The notes under the pieces: generated by a model
What the model saw: the letters and a program-made list of their open reading frames with translations, nothing else
The model's database searches: none
What the model was told of the DNA's origin: nothing
Assembly (NCBI GenBank): GCA_016721735.1
Contig: JADKHM010000015.1
Location: 248,001-312,000 of the forward strand
Length of the DNA stretch: 64,000 bases
DNA from: Flavobacterium sp.
Lineage (GTDB): Bacteria; Bacteroidota; Bacteroidia; Flavobacteriales; Flavobacteriaceae
Direction: 5' to 3'
Program-made: the position numbers and the translations under genes
Shown: positions 1-9,586 of the stretch, piece by piece
How the letters are laid out: every line of letters starts with the position of its first letter
Position numbering within the stretch: the first letter of the stretch is position 1

Positions 1-1
1 C

Positions 2-226
2 GATTACACATTAATTGTGACATCGCAGAAGCGTCATTGCGTTTTATCGAGCATTGGTAATTTATTGAAGGAAGATCATTTTCAGTCATTCATTAGAACG
101 CATCGTAGTTTTGCAGTGCAGAAACAATTCATTCAGAAGATTAGTTCTACAGAAATTGTTTTGAATAGTGGCGTTTTAATTCCGATTGGCAGAAGCTATA
201 AAGACAACCTAAACGAAGTTTTATGA
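2..226 (+). CDS. LytTR-type response regulator, C-terminal fragment
   Basis: Only the last 74 codons are in the window; the reading frame is open from base 2 and the start lies upstream. The residues F-I-R-T-H-R-S-F followed about 30 residues later by P-I-G-R-S-Y-K match the end of the LytTR DNA-binding domain (conserved pattern FxRxHRS...hPhSRxY), so this is probably the output domain of a LytTR response regulator. Its stop codon overlaps the start of the following histidine kinase (ATGA), so the two are translationally coupled and very likely form a two-component pair. The receiver domain cannot be seen here. Confidence 0.85.
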   Translation, partial: DYTLIVTSQKRHCVLSSIGNLLKEDHFQSFIRTHRSFAVQKQFIQKISSTEIVLNSGVLIPIGRSYKDNLNEVL

Positions 227-2199
227 GAAATCGATTGACTTTATTTTGTTTGTTTTTCTTGACTTATAGTTTTGCTCAAATTCCAAAATCGATAGATTCC
301 TTAGCGGTATTTTTAAAAACCCAACCGCGCGATACCACTTATGTTTTGGCATTGAATGACTATGCGTTTTTGAAAGTTCAAGAAGGAGAATATGATGCAG
401 TAGCTAAAATCATCTCTCAAATGGAAGCGTTATCGAAGAAATTGCAGTACGGAACCGGTTTCTATAAAGTGATGAACATGCGTGGCGTTGTCAAATATTC
501 TCAACAAAATTCACAAAAAGCGATGGACTATTTCCTGCAATGCAATGAAATTATCCAAAAATACAAACTCCCTAAGAAGATTTATCAAAATTCCTTAAAC
601 AATATCGGTATCATCTACGAACAAATGGGCGATCGAGAAAATGCCACGTTATTTTCTATGCGGTTGATTGAATTTCAAGAGAAGAATAAATTGGAGCCGC
701 TCAAAACCAATCCGTATGATCAAATTGGTAAAAATCTAAAATTCTCCAAAAAGTATGACGAAGCACTAATCTATTTTCGCAAAGCATTAAGCATCGAAAC
801 CCGTTATAAAAATTACACGGGAATGGCAATTGGTGAAAACAATATTGGGAATTTATACGATGATCTTCAAAAACCGAAGGAAGCCATCAAGCATTTTGAA
901 ACTGGATTGGGATATGCAGAAAAAGCGAATTATCAGTTATTGCAAACCGATTTGCTAATCAATCTTGGGCGCATGTATCAGCAACTCAAAATGTTTAAGA
1001 ACGCAGAAGATTGTTTCAAGAAAAGTGAACGAATCTGCATGCAACTTGAAGTCACAAAACCTTTGAAGACACTTTACCAAAGCATGGGCGATTTGTGTTT
1101 TTTTCAAAAGCAATATGCTAAGGCGGAACAATATTATCTAAAATCCTTAGCAATTGCCAAATCGATTGATGATCCACAATATTTGTATTCCATCAATCAG
1201 GCTTTAGCGGATTTGAAAGCGCAAACAGGAAATTATAAAGCAGCTTTCGACTATAAAGTGCAAGCTGAAATTTATAAAGATTCAACATTCAAAATTGAAA
1301 CCACGCAAAACACTGAAAACTTATTGCGCAAGTACGAAAGCAAAAAGAAAGAACAAGAAATTGTGGCACTTTCGGCACAAAATACGGTTAAAAATCTTCA
1401 GATTGATACTGCCAACAAGCAACGTTGGTATTTTGTTTTCGGACTAGCATTGCTCGGAATCATTGGAACTTTGTTGTTTTATCAAAGTCGAAATCGAAAG
1501 AAAGTCAATGAAAAACTCCAACTATTAAACACAGAACTCGATCAAGCCAATAAGACGAAAACCCGATTTTTTAGTATTCTAAATCATGACTTGCGAAGTC
1601 CGGTGTCGAATCTAATTCACTTTTTACATCTTCAAAAAGACAATCCAGAATTACTAGATGAAGACACCAAAAAACGCATGGAAAACAAAACCATTTTGGG
1701 GGCTGAAAATTTATTAAATTCAATGGAAGATATTCTTTTGTGGAGCAAAGGGCAAATGGAAAATTTTCAACCCAAACTGAAAAAAATAGCCGTAAGTTCC
1801 TTGTTTGAAGATACGCGCAAACATTTTTCGAGCGAGGAAAAAGTAAGCATCACTTTCGAAAACCCACAGAATATTGAGTTAAATACCGACGAAAATTATC
1901 TCAAAACCATCATCAGAAATCTAACCGGAAATGCCATCAAAGCGTTAAACCAAGTTCAAAATCCAACCATTATTTGGAAAGCATGGGAAGAAAACAACCA
2001 AACGTTTCTATCGATTTCCGATAATGGTCCGGGCGGAACGCAAGAACAATTCAAAGCGTTGTACGATGAAACTGAAGTGGTAGGCATTCAATCTGGATTG
2101 GGTTTACACCTGATTCGCGATTTGGCGAAAGCGATTGGCTGCAAGATTGAAGTCGATTCTAAATCAAATGAAGGAACTACTTTTACTTTGAAATTCTAG
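223..2199 (+). CDS. TPR-containing sensor histidine kinase
   Basis: A 658-residue sensor kinase. An N-terminal signal peptide (to about residue 19, ...YSFAQ) is followed by several tetratricopeptide repeats (about 60-360), a short coiled coil, one membrane segment near residues 400-420 and a cytoplasmic kinase. The H box (ILNHDLRSP, His about 455), N box (NLTGNAIKAL), G1 (SDNGPGG) and G2 (GLGLHLI) motifs are all visible. The TPR part would lie in the periplasm. It overlaps the LytTR regulator by 4 bases and is probably its partner. Unlike the other two TPR kinases in this window, it has a HisKA-like H box rather than the HisKA_3/NarL type. The signal it senses is not evident. Confidence 0.93.
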   Translation: MRNRLTLFCLFFLTYSFAQIPKSIDSLAVFLKTQPRDTTYVLALNDYAFLKVQEGEYDAVAKIISQMEALSKKLQYGTGFYKVMNMRGVVKYSQQNSQKAMDYFLQCNEIIQKYKLPKKIYQNSLNNIGIIYEQMGDRENATLFSMRLIEFQEKNKLEPLKTNPYDQIGKNLKFSKKYDEALIYFRKALSIETRYKNYTGMAIGENNIGNLYDDLQKPKEAIKHFETGLGYAEKANYQLLQTDLLINLGRMYQQLKMFKNAEDCFKKSERICMQLEVTKPLKTLYQSMGDLCFFQKQYAKAEQYYLKSLAIAKSIDDPQYLYSINQALADLKAQTGNYKAAFDYKVQAEIYKDSTFKIETTQNTENLLRKYESKKKEQEIVALSAQNTVKNLQIDTANKQRWYFVFGLALLGIIGTLLFYQSRNRKKVNEKLQLLNTELDQANKTKTRFFSILNHDLRSPVSNLIHFLHLQKDNPELLDEDTKKRMENKTILGAENLLNSMEDILLWSKGQMENFQPKLKKIAVSSLFEDTRKHFSSEEKVSITFENPQNIELNTDENYLKTIIRNLTGNAIKALNQVQNPTIIWKAWEENNQTFLSISDNGPGGTQEQFKALYDETEVVGIQSGLGLHLIRDLAKAIGCKIEVDSKSNEGTTFTLKF

Positions 2200-2243
2200 A
2201 GATTCGGATAAGAACTGGATTGAGAAACAAGTTCAAAAAAATA

Positions 2244-2277
2244 AAAAAGGTCTGTAAACCAAAACAGACCTTTTTTT
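2244..2277 (+). terminator. Rho-independent terminator after the kinase
   Basis: The inverted repeat AAAAAAGGTCTGT / ACAGACCTTTTTTT, with a short A/C-rich loop and a T run, lies 45 bases after the kinase stop. It can act on both strands but is 60 bases from the end of the convergent fibre gene, so it may serve both. Confidence 0.85.
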
Positions 2278-2339
2278 AATTAAATTAAATAACAGATTAA
2301 GAATAATATACCAACAAAATCTAACCTGTAAGAGATAAT

Positions 2340-5162
2340 TTAATTTAATCTATAAGCAATAATATTATTTTCTGCCCATAAAGCTCCTCCAAATCCTGTT
2401 ATTGTTTCTGTAGTAAAATCGGCATAGCAATTTCCAGCTATATAGTAATAGGTTTTATTTGCAGCTGTAGTATTATTTATTACTATTGTTCCAGTAAGCA
2501 TTGTAAACCTGCAAGTTCCAGGATAATTTCCACTTGCAAGATTAGAACCAATAATATCAGTTGATGGAGTTGGGTTAATTGCCGCATTATCAGCGAATGA
2601 AGATCTTACCCAAAAAAAGGAATTGTTTGGTGAAAGCAAAAATGAAGATTTACCAAGTATCATATTTACGTTTACAGCATATTTTCCTGGAGGCAATGTA
2701 ATTGTAGTACCTGTTTGTAAATAATTTAATGTATTGTGAGGAATATTAACACCAGTAGGACTCAAATTTGCAATAGCATTATCAATTCCTGTTTTTTGCC
2801 AAGTTGCAACACCAGTTGCGTTTGAAGTAAGAACTCTTCCGTTTGCTTCTGTTCCGTCTACAATTCTTATTGCACCACTAGTAGGTGAGGAAACATGTAA
2901 TAAGTTTGTAGGTGCTATTGTTCCAATACCTACTGTTCCGCCTGCGTTTGGAACTACAATTGCATAATTATTTGTTCCTGCAGTTGCCTCAAAATATCCA
3001 GCATAATTATTTGTTCCGCCATTAGTATAGAAACTTCCAGCATAATTTGTTGTTGCTCCAATTCCATAAACATCAGCTCTTGTTCCATAATTAATTGTTG
3101 TACCTCTTGCTTGAAAATATCCACCTGTTGTTACAGTTGTTCCGTTATTTGCTATAAAATCTGCTCCAGTTGCTGTTGCGCCACCAGTTGAATTAAAAAC
3201 TCCAGCCCAGTTACCGACTGTTCCACCAGAAGCTCTAAAATTCCCGCCGAAATTTGTAGTGGCAATTCCGCTGGAAAGAAAATTAGCACCATAATTAGTT
3301 GTTGCACCTGTTGCAGAAAATTGGCCTCCATAATTATTTCCATTAACTCCAGTACTTTCAAAAGAACCTCCAATTCTTGTTGCTGTAGCACCACCACTTC
3401 CAGATGAAATTCCAGTAACTCCAATAGAAGTTCCTACGAATGTAGTAGCATTTGCTGTGCCTTGAAGACCAAATAAACCTCCTGAAAACTGACCGCCAAT
3501 ACCAAAACCTGGATTATTAACAGAGGAACTTACAATACCAATACCATTTGAATTTCCTATAAAAGTATTTTCAGATACCATCGTTGTCAATCCTCCTGAC
3601 GATGTTGAAATATGGAGTTTATTTCCTGGATTTGAAGTTCCTATTCCAATATTTCCAGATCCTTTTTTAATACGTAGCCTTTCAATTGATCTTGTACCTA
3701 ATACTAAATCCATATTATCTGTTGTTCCAACAAAATTTTCAGTAACACCTATTGTTGATGTTCCATAAGTTAGAGGATTTGCTGGTTCTGTAATTGCTGT
3801 GTTTCCTACTAATTTCCAATCATTAGAAACTGTAACACCAATTGGTATCCATAATGCTCCATTCCAATAATAATATCCAGGAGTTACGCCGTTTATACCA
3901 GCAACTGTTGCTGTATTATAAATTAATGTCGAAGTTGGCAAAGCACCACCTTGTGGATTAACAACAGGGGCTGTGATATTATTTGCAGTTAGTGCAATTC
4001 TTGGCAATAAAACACCATTTGTAGCTGATGAAATATCCAACATGGCGTTTGGAGCGATGGTTCCAAAGCCAATTGTTCCGCCACCATTGGGTACTGCAAT
4101 TCCATAATTTTTATTTCCGCCAGATGCTGAAAAAAATCCTCCATAGTTCGTTGTTCCAATTGCGGATGCTGTTTGTGCGTTAAAATTTCCACCGTAATTA
4201 GTAGAATTATTTCCTCCACCTGCTGTGCCAAAAACGCCACCATTGAGAGAATTCGCCGGACCAGTTCCTTGCGATTGTGAACCTATATTTTTGGGTCCGC
4301 TTAAAGCTGTAAAGAAACCTCCAAAGTTCTCTGTTGATGTAGCTCCGCTTGCGATTAAAGCACCTCCAGTATTTGTAGTTCCACCATCAGCTGATGCGTT
4401 AATTCCGTAACGATTTCCTGTTGATGATGGACCAGTTGAAGTAAAATCGCCGCCAAACGTTGTTGCCCCAGTCGAACCTGTATTTATAGCTTGAATTCCA
4501 TAGGCATTTCCCGTAAATTTTCCGCCAATTCCAAATGCTGGATTATTGGTTGATTTACCTTCGATACCAATTCCGTTGCCATTTCCAACAAAAATGTTTT
4601 CTGAAAAAGTGGTCGCCACGCCCGAAATACTGGTACTTATATGCAGTTTGTTCAACGGATTTGCGACTCCGATTCCGACATTTCCAGTAGTTTGTTTGAC
4701 TCGTAATCGTTCAATATTGTTAGTGCCAATTACAACATCATTAGCATCAGTAGTTCCAATAAAATTTTCTGTTGCGCCAATGGTTGAAGTTCCATATGTG
4801 ATAGGAATTGCTGGATCATTTGTACTTATATTCCCATCAATTTTCCAATCACTAGAGCTAGTTCCTGCTAATGGAGTCCACAACGTTCCGCTCCAATAAT
4901 AATAACCAGGAAAAACGCCGTTAACTCCAGCCACTGTTGCGGTATTGTAAATTAATGTTGACGTTGGCAAAGCACCTCCTTGCGGATTAACAACTGGAGC
5001 CGCCAAATTATTTGCTGTTAATGCAATTCTTGGAATTAAAAAACCACTGGTCGTTGATGAAATATCCAACATGGCATTGGGAGTTGTGGTATTTATTCCA
5101 ATTTGAGCAAAGCTTTGTATGGATAAAATCAAAAAAAATAAAATTGCAAATAATGTTTTCAT
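2340..5162 (-). CDS. Large secreted fibre-like repeat protein with internal duplication
   Basis: A 940-residue protein from the internal ATG at 5162, chosen because a clean signal peptide begins there (MKTLFAILFFLILSIQSFAQ); the frame is open to 5192. The mature protein starts QIGINTTTPNAMLDISS, the hallmark of flavobacterial tail-fibre-like surface proteins. The block PNAMLDISS...PRIALTANN...NPQGG...PGYYYW..LW.P occurs twice (near residues 25-110 and 375-460), each copy followed by Gly/Thr/Asn-rich beta-repeats of type NYGGxFxAxG. The last 140 residues (LPPGKYAVNVNM... to the end) lack these repeats and resemble a compact C1q/TNF-like beta-sandwich, which is an inference. No type IX C-terminal sorting domain is visible. 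It lies between two TPR-kinase systems. Function is unproven; adhesion is likely. Confidence 0.85.
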   Translation of the reverse strand: MKTLFAILFFLILSIQSFAQIGINTTTPNAMLDISSTTSGFLIPRIALTANNLAAPVVNPQGGALPTSTLIYNTATVAGVNGVFPGYYYWSGTLWTPLAGTSSSDWKIDGNISTNDPAIPITYGTSTIGATENFIGTTDANDVVIGTNNIERLRVKQTTGNVGIGVANPLNKLHISTSISGVATTFSENIFVGNGNGIGIEGKSTNNPAFGIGGKFTGNAYGIQAINTGSTGATTFGGDFTSTGPSSTGNRYGINASADGGTTNTGGALIASGATSTENFGGFFTALSGPKNIGSQSQGTGPANSLNGGVFGTAGGGNNSTNYGGNFNAQTASAIGTTNYGGFFSASGGNKNYGIAVPNGGGTIGFGTIAPNAMLDISSATNGVLLPRIALTANNITAPVVNPQGGALPTSTLIYNTATVAGINGVTPGYYYWNGALWIPIGVTVSNDWKLVGNTAITEPANPLTYGTSTIGVTENFVGTTDNMDLVLGTRSIERLRIKKGSGNIGIGTSNPGNKLHISTSSGGLTTMVSENTFIGNSNGIGIVSSSVNNPGFGIGGQFSGGLFGLQGTANATTFVGTSIGVTGISSGSGGATATRIGGSFESTGVNGNNYGGQFSATGATTNYGANFLSSGIATTNFGGNFRASGGTVGNWAGVFNSTGGATATGADFIANNGTTVTTGGYFQARGTTINYGTRADVYGIGATTNYAGSFYTNGGTNNYAGYFEATAGTNNYAIVVPNAGGTVGIGTIAPTNLLHVSSPTSGAIRIVDGTEANGRVLTSNATGVATWQKTGIDNAIANLSPTGVNIPHNTLNYLQTGTTITLPPGKYAVNVNMILGKSSFLLSPNNSFFWVRSSFADNAAINPTPSTDIIGSNLASGNYPGTCRFTMLTGTIVINNTTAANKTYYYIAGNCYADFTTETITGFGGALWAENNIIAYRLN

Positions 5163-5311
5163 ACCATCTCCATTTTGAACTACAAACTTCAAAATAAATA
5201 GGCTTCTGATGTATCCCGTAAAAGAGTGATTTTTAATTTGATAGTAGGAAAATTGAATTTTTATGATAAATCTTTACAAGGGTTATTCCTGGAATCTTAA
5301 AAAATGAGGCA

Positions 5312-7228
5312 GTGAAAAAAATTACTTTGATACTTATTGCACTAATCTCTTTTTACAGTTATGGTCAAAAAGTAAGTTTTTCTGAACATGAATTTGAAAC
5401 TTTGAGAAAAAAAACAGAAGATTTAGCAAAGTTCTACCCAGATTCAGCCATAGTTTTTAGTGACAAATTAATGGTATTGGCTAAAGAATCTAAATCACAG
5501 CAACATCTTGCTGATGCCATAACAACCAAATTACGAGCAGATGTTTTCAGTAAAGATGCCTTATTGCTCAATAAGGAGGCTCTCGAAATAAATATAAAAC
5601 ATAGAAATACAAAAGAAATTTCAACTAACTATACTTTGTTTGGTATCATTTATTTGTATAAAGCCGATTATACCAATGCTGTCAAATACCTAAATAAATC
5701 ATTAAAAATATCTCAGAAAAACAAATTTCATTCCTTAACAAAACAAAATTATAGAGCACTTTCAACACTTTATGGTTTACAAGAAAATTATCCAAAAGCA
5801 TTACAAACTGTTAAAGAAGCACTAAAACTAGAAAAAGAAAACCCAGATCATAGAGAAAAAGGGCTAGCTTATATCTGTTTGGCAACTTATTATGACTATA
5901 TATCACAAAAAGAAATGTCGAACAAATACTTTCAGTTGGCATACAATTCTTTCAAACAAATTAAAAATGACTACAACGTAGCGGTTACTTTATTAAATTG
6001 GTCTGTTTTATTTGAAGAAAGTGACCCAATAAAATCGTTAGAAATGGAATTGGAGGCACAAAAAATATTTGATAACATTGTCCCAAAAAGTTTAATTCTG
6101 CAAACAATCTAGGAAATATGGGTAGTGGTTTTTTGACTTGCAAAAATGACTCGCTTATAAAATCATATAAAGAACAAGTTAATTCCAAAATCAAAAAGCA
6201 TGCTTCTCGATTTGTCTGAAAATTGTTTTAAGAAAAGTTTTGAAATTTTAAAAAACAATAAAAATGCCTACGGACTCTTCTATATGAGTGGAAGCCTATC
6301 TGAATTGCAAGCCTTTAAAGGCAACTATAAAAATGCATATAAAAATCTCTTGGAATCCAAAAAACTAGGAGATTCTTTATTTTCACAAAAGAATAAAAAT
6401 GCCATCGCCAAATTAGAATCTGAAAATCAAGTTTTGCAATTAAAAACTATAAACGAACAAAAATCGAATTTAAATAAAATTTTAATAGGTTCGTCAATAG
6501 CCTTGTCAATATTAGGATTTCTAGGTTACAGAAACTTTAGAAACAAACGAAAACTCCAAAACTTAAAAATCACAGAACTAGAAAAAGACAAACAATTATA
6601 TGCTATTGATGCTATGCTAAAAGGCCAAGAGGAAGAACGTAGTCGAATCGCAAAAGATCTACACGATGGACTTGGAGGTTTGTTGTCAGGAACTAAATTA
6701 TCATTTACCACTATGAAAGAAAATCTAATTTTAACACCCGAAAACGCAATTCAATTTGACAAATCACTAAGTATGCTAGACAATACAATGAGTGATTTGC
6801 GAAAAGTAGCTCACAACTTGATGCCTGAAGCTTTAGTTAAATTTGGCCTCAATGAATCCTTAAAGGATTTTTGTACATCCATTCAATCGACACAGACGGT
6901 AACGGTGATTTATCAAAAACTTGGTTCTGATATAAAATATGAAAATACAACCGAGGTTTTCATTTATCGGATTATTCAAGAATTAGTTAATAATGCGCTC
7001 AAACATTCTCAAGCAAAAGAAATTTTGGTTCAATTAGCAACCTATGAAAAAAAAATTCATATTACAGTAGAGGACGATGGAATTGGTTACGATTTCACTA
7101 CAATAAAAAGTCAAAAAGGAGCAGGATTAGCTAATATCGAATATCGAGTAAATTATCTCAACGGAACTATCGATAAGGTTTCATCTCCAAATAACGGAAC
7201 GGCAGTTAACATCGAATTTAAAGTCTAA
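5312..7228 (+). pseudogene. TPR sensor histidine kinase (NarL type), two compensating frameshifts
   Basis: A GTG start (in-frame ATG absent) opens a signal peptide and TPR region that stops at 6112; a second open frame from 6200 carries a membrane segment (about 6480-6535), a HisKA_3 H box (RIAKDLHDGLGG, His codon at 6662), an N box (IIQELVNNALKHSQ) and a G box (DDGIGYD). Between about 6090 and 6200 the protein continues in another frame with TPR-like sequence (ANNLGNMGSGFL...), so one base is missing near the A5 run at 6085-6089 and one is extra near the A5 run at 6193-6197. Corrected, it is a normal kinase of about 638 residues, 3 bases upstream of its response regulator. It may be an intact gene with sequence errors, or a real lesion. 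Confidence 0.85.
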
Positions 7229-7231
7229 ATT

Positions 7232-7852
7232 ATGATTAATGTTTATCTGGTAGATGATCATTCTGTGGTTATTGAAGGCATAAAATCGGTATTGCAGGAT
7301 GAAGAAACTATAGAAATTGTTGGTTTTGCTATGACCTCTGAAAAGTGTCTTCAATTTTTTGAATTTCATACTGCCGACGTCATTTTGATGGATATAAGTT
7401 TGCCTGATTTAGATGGAATTGAATTGTGTAAACTAATTACTCAAAAACAGCCTCAAATAAAAGTTTTGGCATTGAGTACATTTGAGCAAGGCACGTATGT
7501 AAGAAAAATGATGGAAAGCGGTGCCAATGGTTATTTGCTTAAAAATTCGAGTAAACAAGAAATTATTGAAGCCATAAAAACAGTTCATTCTGGCAGGACG
7601 TATTTGTGTTTTGAAGCAGGAAGAGCCTTGAAACAAAATGATGAAGCACAAAAAAACCTACCATCATTGACCAAACGCGAAAAGGAAGTTTTACTTAAAA
7701 TATCGGAAGGGTTTACCAACGCGCAAATTTCTGAAATGTTATTTATTAGTATTGATACAGTTGATAGTCATAGAAAAAATTTACATTCTAAATTGAATGT
7801 GAAAAACACTGCAATGCTCATCAAATTTGCTATTGAAAATAATTTGCTGTAA
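7232..7852 (+). CDS. NarL/LuxR-family response regulator
   Basis: A 206-residue protein with an N-terminal receiver domain (acidic pair D-D-H near the start, phospho-acceptor Asp in VILMDISLPD about residue 50, conserved Lys in LLKNSSKQE) and a C-terminal LuxR-type helix-turn-helix (LTKREKEVLLKISEGFTNAQISEML...IDTVDSH). It starts 3 bases after the upstream NarL-type kinase, which is its obvious partner. The regulon is unknown; the adjacent fibre gene transcribed the other way is one candidate target. Confidence 0.95.
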   Translation: MINVYLVDDHSVVIEGIKSVLQDEETIEIVGFAMTSEKCLQFFEFHTADVILMDISLPDLDGIELCKLITQKQPQIKVLALSTFEQGTYVRKMMESGANGYLLKNSSKQEIIEAIKTVHSGRTYLCFEAGRALKQNDEAQKNLPSLTKREKEVLLKISEGFTNAQISEMLFISIDTVDSHRKNLHSKLNVKNTAMLIKFAIENNLL

Positions 7853-7863
7853 GATTATATTAC

Positions 7864-7890
7864 AAAAAAAAGCCCAACTTTCGTCAGGCT
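7864..7890 (-). terminator. Terminator for trxA
   Basis: On the minus strand an 8-bp stem (AGCCTGAC/GTTGGGCT, including G-T pairs) closed by a GAAA tetraloop is followed by seven Ts. It lies 27 bases after the trxA stop, between convergent genes. Confidence 0.75.
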
Positions 7891-7917
7891 AATGTATAAA
7901 GTAATCTCAACTTCGAA

Positions 7918-8235
7918 TTACAACAAAGCGTTCAAACTATCGGCATAAGTCTGCTTCGGCGCAACGCCTACTTGTCTTCCTACAACTTCTCCGTTTTGAA
8001 AAACCAAAACAGTCGGAATATTTCTCACTCCATATTTTGCAGCAAATTCCTGATTGGCATCTACATCTACTTTTCCAATTACGGCTTTGCCAGCAAATTC
8101 TTCACTGATCTCATCAATGATTGGTCCAACCATTCTACACGGACCGCACCATGCCGCCCAAAAGTCAACCATTACTGGTTTGTCTGATTTCAATACCACT
8201 TCATCAAAAGTAGCATCGGTTATTGCTAAAGCCAT
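7918..8235 (-). CDS. trxA: Thioredoxin
   Basis: A 105-residue thioredoxin that reduces protein disulfides in the cytoplasm. The active site WCGPC is present (FWAAWCGPCRM), as is the cis-proline loop (NIPTVLVF) and the usual buried Asp (VMVDFWA). The frame extends upstream to 8301, but the ATG at 8235 gives the normal family length and start (MALAITDATFDE); the 22 extra residues look non-native. It stands alone, with a good terminator downstream. Confidence 0.96.
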   Translation of the reverse strand: MALAITDATFDEVVLKSDKPVMVDFWAAWCGPCRMVGPIIDEISEEFAGKAVIGKVDVDANQEFAAKYGVRNIPTVLVFQNGEVVGRQVGVAPKQTYADSLNALL

Positions 8236-8360
8236 ATTTTTTTCTATTAAGTTATTCGAGGTCAAAATTAGCGATTTATTTTCATTGACAACCGCTTCCA
8301 AATTTTTTTTGACTATACTTCTATTGCCGTAGGTTATTTTTGATTTTTTTAAGATTTTTA

Positions 8361-8440
8361 GGAGCTATTCCTGCTATCCGCTCTATCTTTTCCTGCTTAA
8401 AGGAAGCAGAAAAAGGATACCGCTGCTATCAGGGCTAGGG
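8361..8440 (+). repeat. Structured intergenic repeat, family A, copy 1
   Basis: It shares the blocks CCTGCTATCCGCT and GCTATCAGGGCTAGGG with copies at 16683-16750 and (inverted) 30682-30765. Between the blocks an imperfect hairpin is visible (CTATCTTTTCCTGCTT against AAGCAGAAAAAGGATA). The spacing between trxA and the next gene (8236-8562) otherwise holds only A/T-rich sequence and a promoter. Confidence 0.8.
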
Positions 8441-8516
8441 TTTTTGCTGCGTTAGATGTTATTACTACTTATGGTATATTTTTATGAATATTTAAGAATT
8501 CAATTATAAAAAAATA

Positions 8517-8524
8517 TACATTTG
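8517..8524 (+). promoter_or_regulatory. Bacteroidota -7 box for the following lipoprotein gene
   Basis: TACATTTG matches the TAnnTTTG consensus and lies 38 bases before the start codon at 8563. No clear -33 TTTG was found. Confidence 0.5.
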
Positions 8525-8562
8525 ACTGTTCTAATAAAAATTTAACTTAAAACCAAGAACCA

Positions 8563-9543
8563 ATGATGCTTTCTAAAAAAATGATAGGCGTTTTTGCTTT
8601 ATCCTTATTACTTTTCTCTTGCAGTGGTGAAGCTGACAATTCAACCTCCACAAGTACAACTCCCACTCCATTAGCTCGAACGACTACTCCAAAACGCTTC
8701 CTATTTGATGCAACCAAAGCACAAACTGCTGGTAATGCTGACTGGGTAATTTGCGAAAATTCAAGCGGCACACCAATACGTTTCCCAAATCCTTTGCAAA
8801 GTACCGTTACAGCAACTACGCTAGAAAATTACTGGAGAGGTGGAATTTCGGCTTGGGGAATTGCTCTAGCGAAAGAAGGACATTCTGTAGAAACTTTAGC
8901 GCCAGGTGCTTCAATAACTTACGGTAGCACGACCAACGCACAAGACTTATCACGCTACGATGTGTATGTGGTAGACGAACCAAATATACTTTTTACTGCA
9001 GCTCAAAAAACAGCTATCATGAATTTTGTTAAAAATGGCGGTGGACTTTTTATGATCGCTGATCATAACGTTTCAGACCGTAATAATGACGGTAGCGATT
9101 CGCCAAAGATATGGAATGACTTGATGAATAATAATACCGTACAAAATAATCCATTTGGTTTGGCGGTAGAATTAACTAATTTTTCTCAAACATCAACCAA
9201 TGTTTTACCCGATGCAACAAACACAATCCTTAATGGATCTCAAGGAGCAGTAACAAAATTGAAATTTAGCGCCGGTGCTTCTATCAAACTAACTCCAACT
9301 GCCAATTCCACAGTAAAAGGACTAATCTGGAAAACTGGTTTAGCTAGAACTAGCACTACTGGAGTGATGTGTGCCTCTTCAACATTCTTCGCAGGAAGAG
9401 TTGTTTTGATCACCGATAGTTCTCCAGCGGATGACGGCACAGGAAATCCAAGCGATACTTTATATCCAGGATGGACAGAAGTTAGCGGAAACCACGCCAG
9501 ATTGCATCTTAATGCTTCTTATTGGTTAGCGAAACTACAATAA
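8563..9543 (+). CDS. Lipoprotein with a glutamine-amidotransferase-like fold
   Basis: A 326-residue lipoprotein. The signal peptide ends in a lipobox (LLLFSC, Cys about residue 20) followed by a Ser/Thr-rich linker (STSTSTTPTP). The core has alternating strands with YDVYVVDEPN, a Gly-rich segment (FVKNGGGLFMIADHN) and GRVVLITDSSP near the end, which resembles the GATase1/ThuA-like fold used in several DUF families. No catalytic Cys-His-Glu triad can be assigned. ATGs at codons 1, 2 and 7 are possible starts; the first is used. It is followed by a strong terminator shared with dnaE. Molecular role unknown. Confidence 0.75.
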   Translation: MMLSKKMIGVFALSLLLFSCSGEADNSTSTSTTPTPLARTTTPKRFLFDATKAQTAGNADWVICENSSGTPIRFPNPLQSTVTATTLENYWRGGISAWGIALAKEGHSVETLAPGASITYGSTTNAQDLSRYDVYVVDEPNILFTAAQKTAIMNFVKNGGGLFMIADHNVSDRNNDGSDSPKIWNDLMNNNTVQNNPFGLAVELTNFSQTSTNVLPDATNTILNGSQGAVTKLKFSAGASIKLTPTANSTVKGLIWKTGLARTSTTGVMCASSTFFAGRVVLITDSSPADDGTGNPSDTLYPGWTEVSGNHARLHLNASYWLAKLQ

Positions 9544-9551
9544 TCATCAAT

Positions 9552-9584
9552 AAAAAACCCGGAGCTAATTACTCCGGGTTTTTT
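9552..9584. terminator. Bidirectional terminator between convergent genes
   Basis: A perfect stem AAAAAACCCGGAG / CTCCGGGTTTTTT with a 7-base loop lies 8 bases after the lipoprotein stop and 2 bases before the dnaE stop codon on the other strand. It can terminate both. Confidence 0.92.
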
Positions 9585-9586
9585 AT

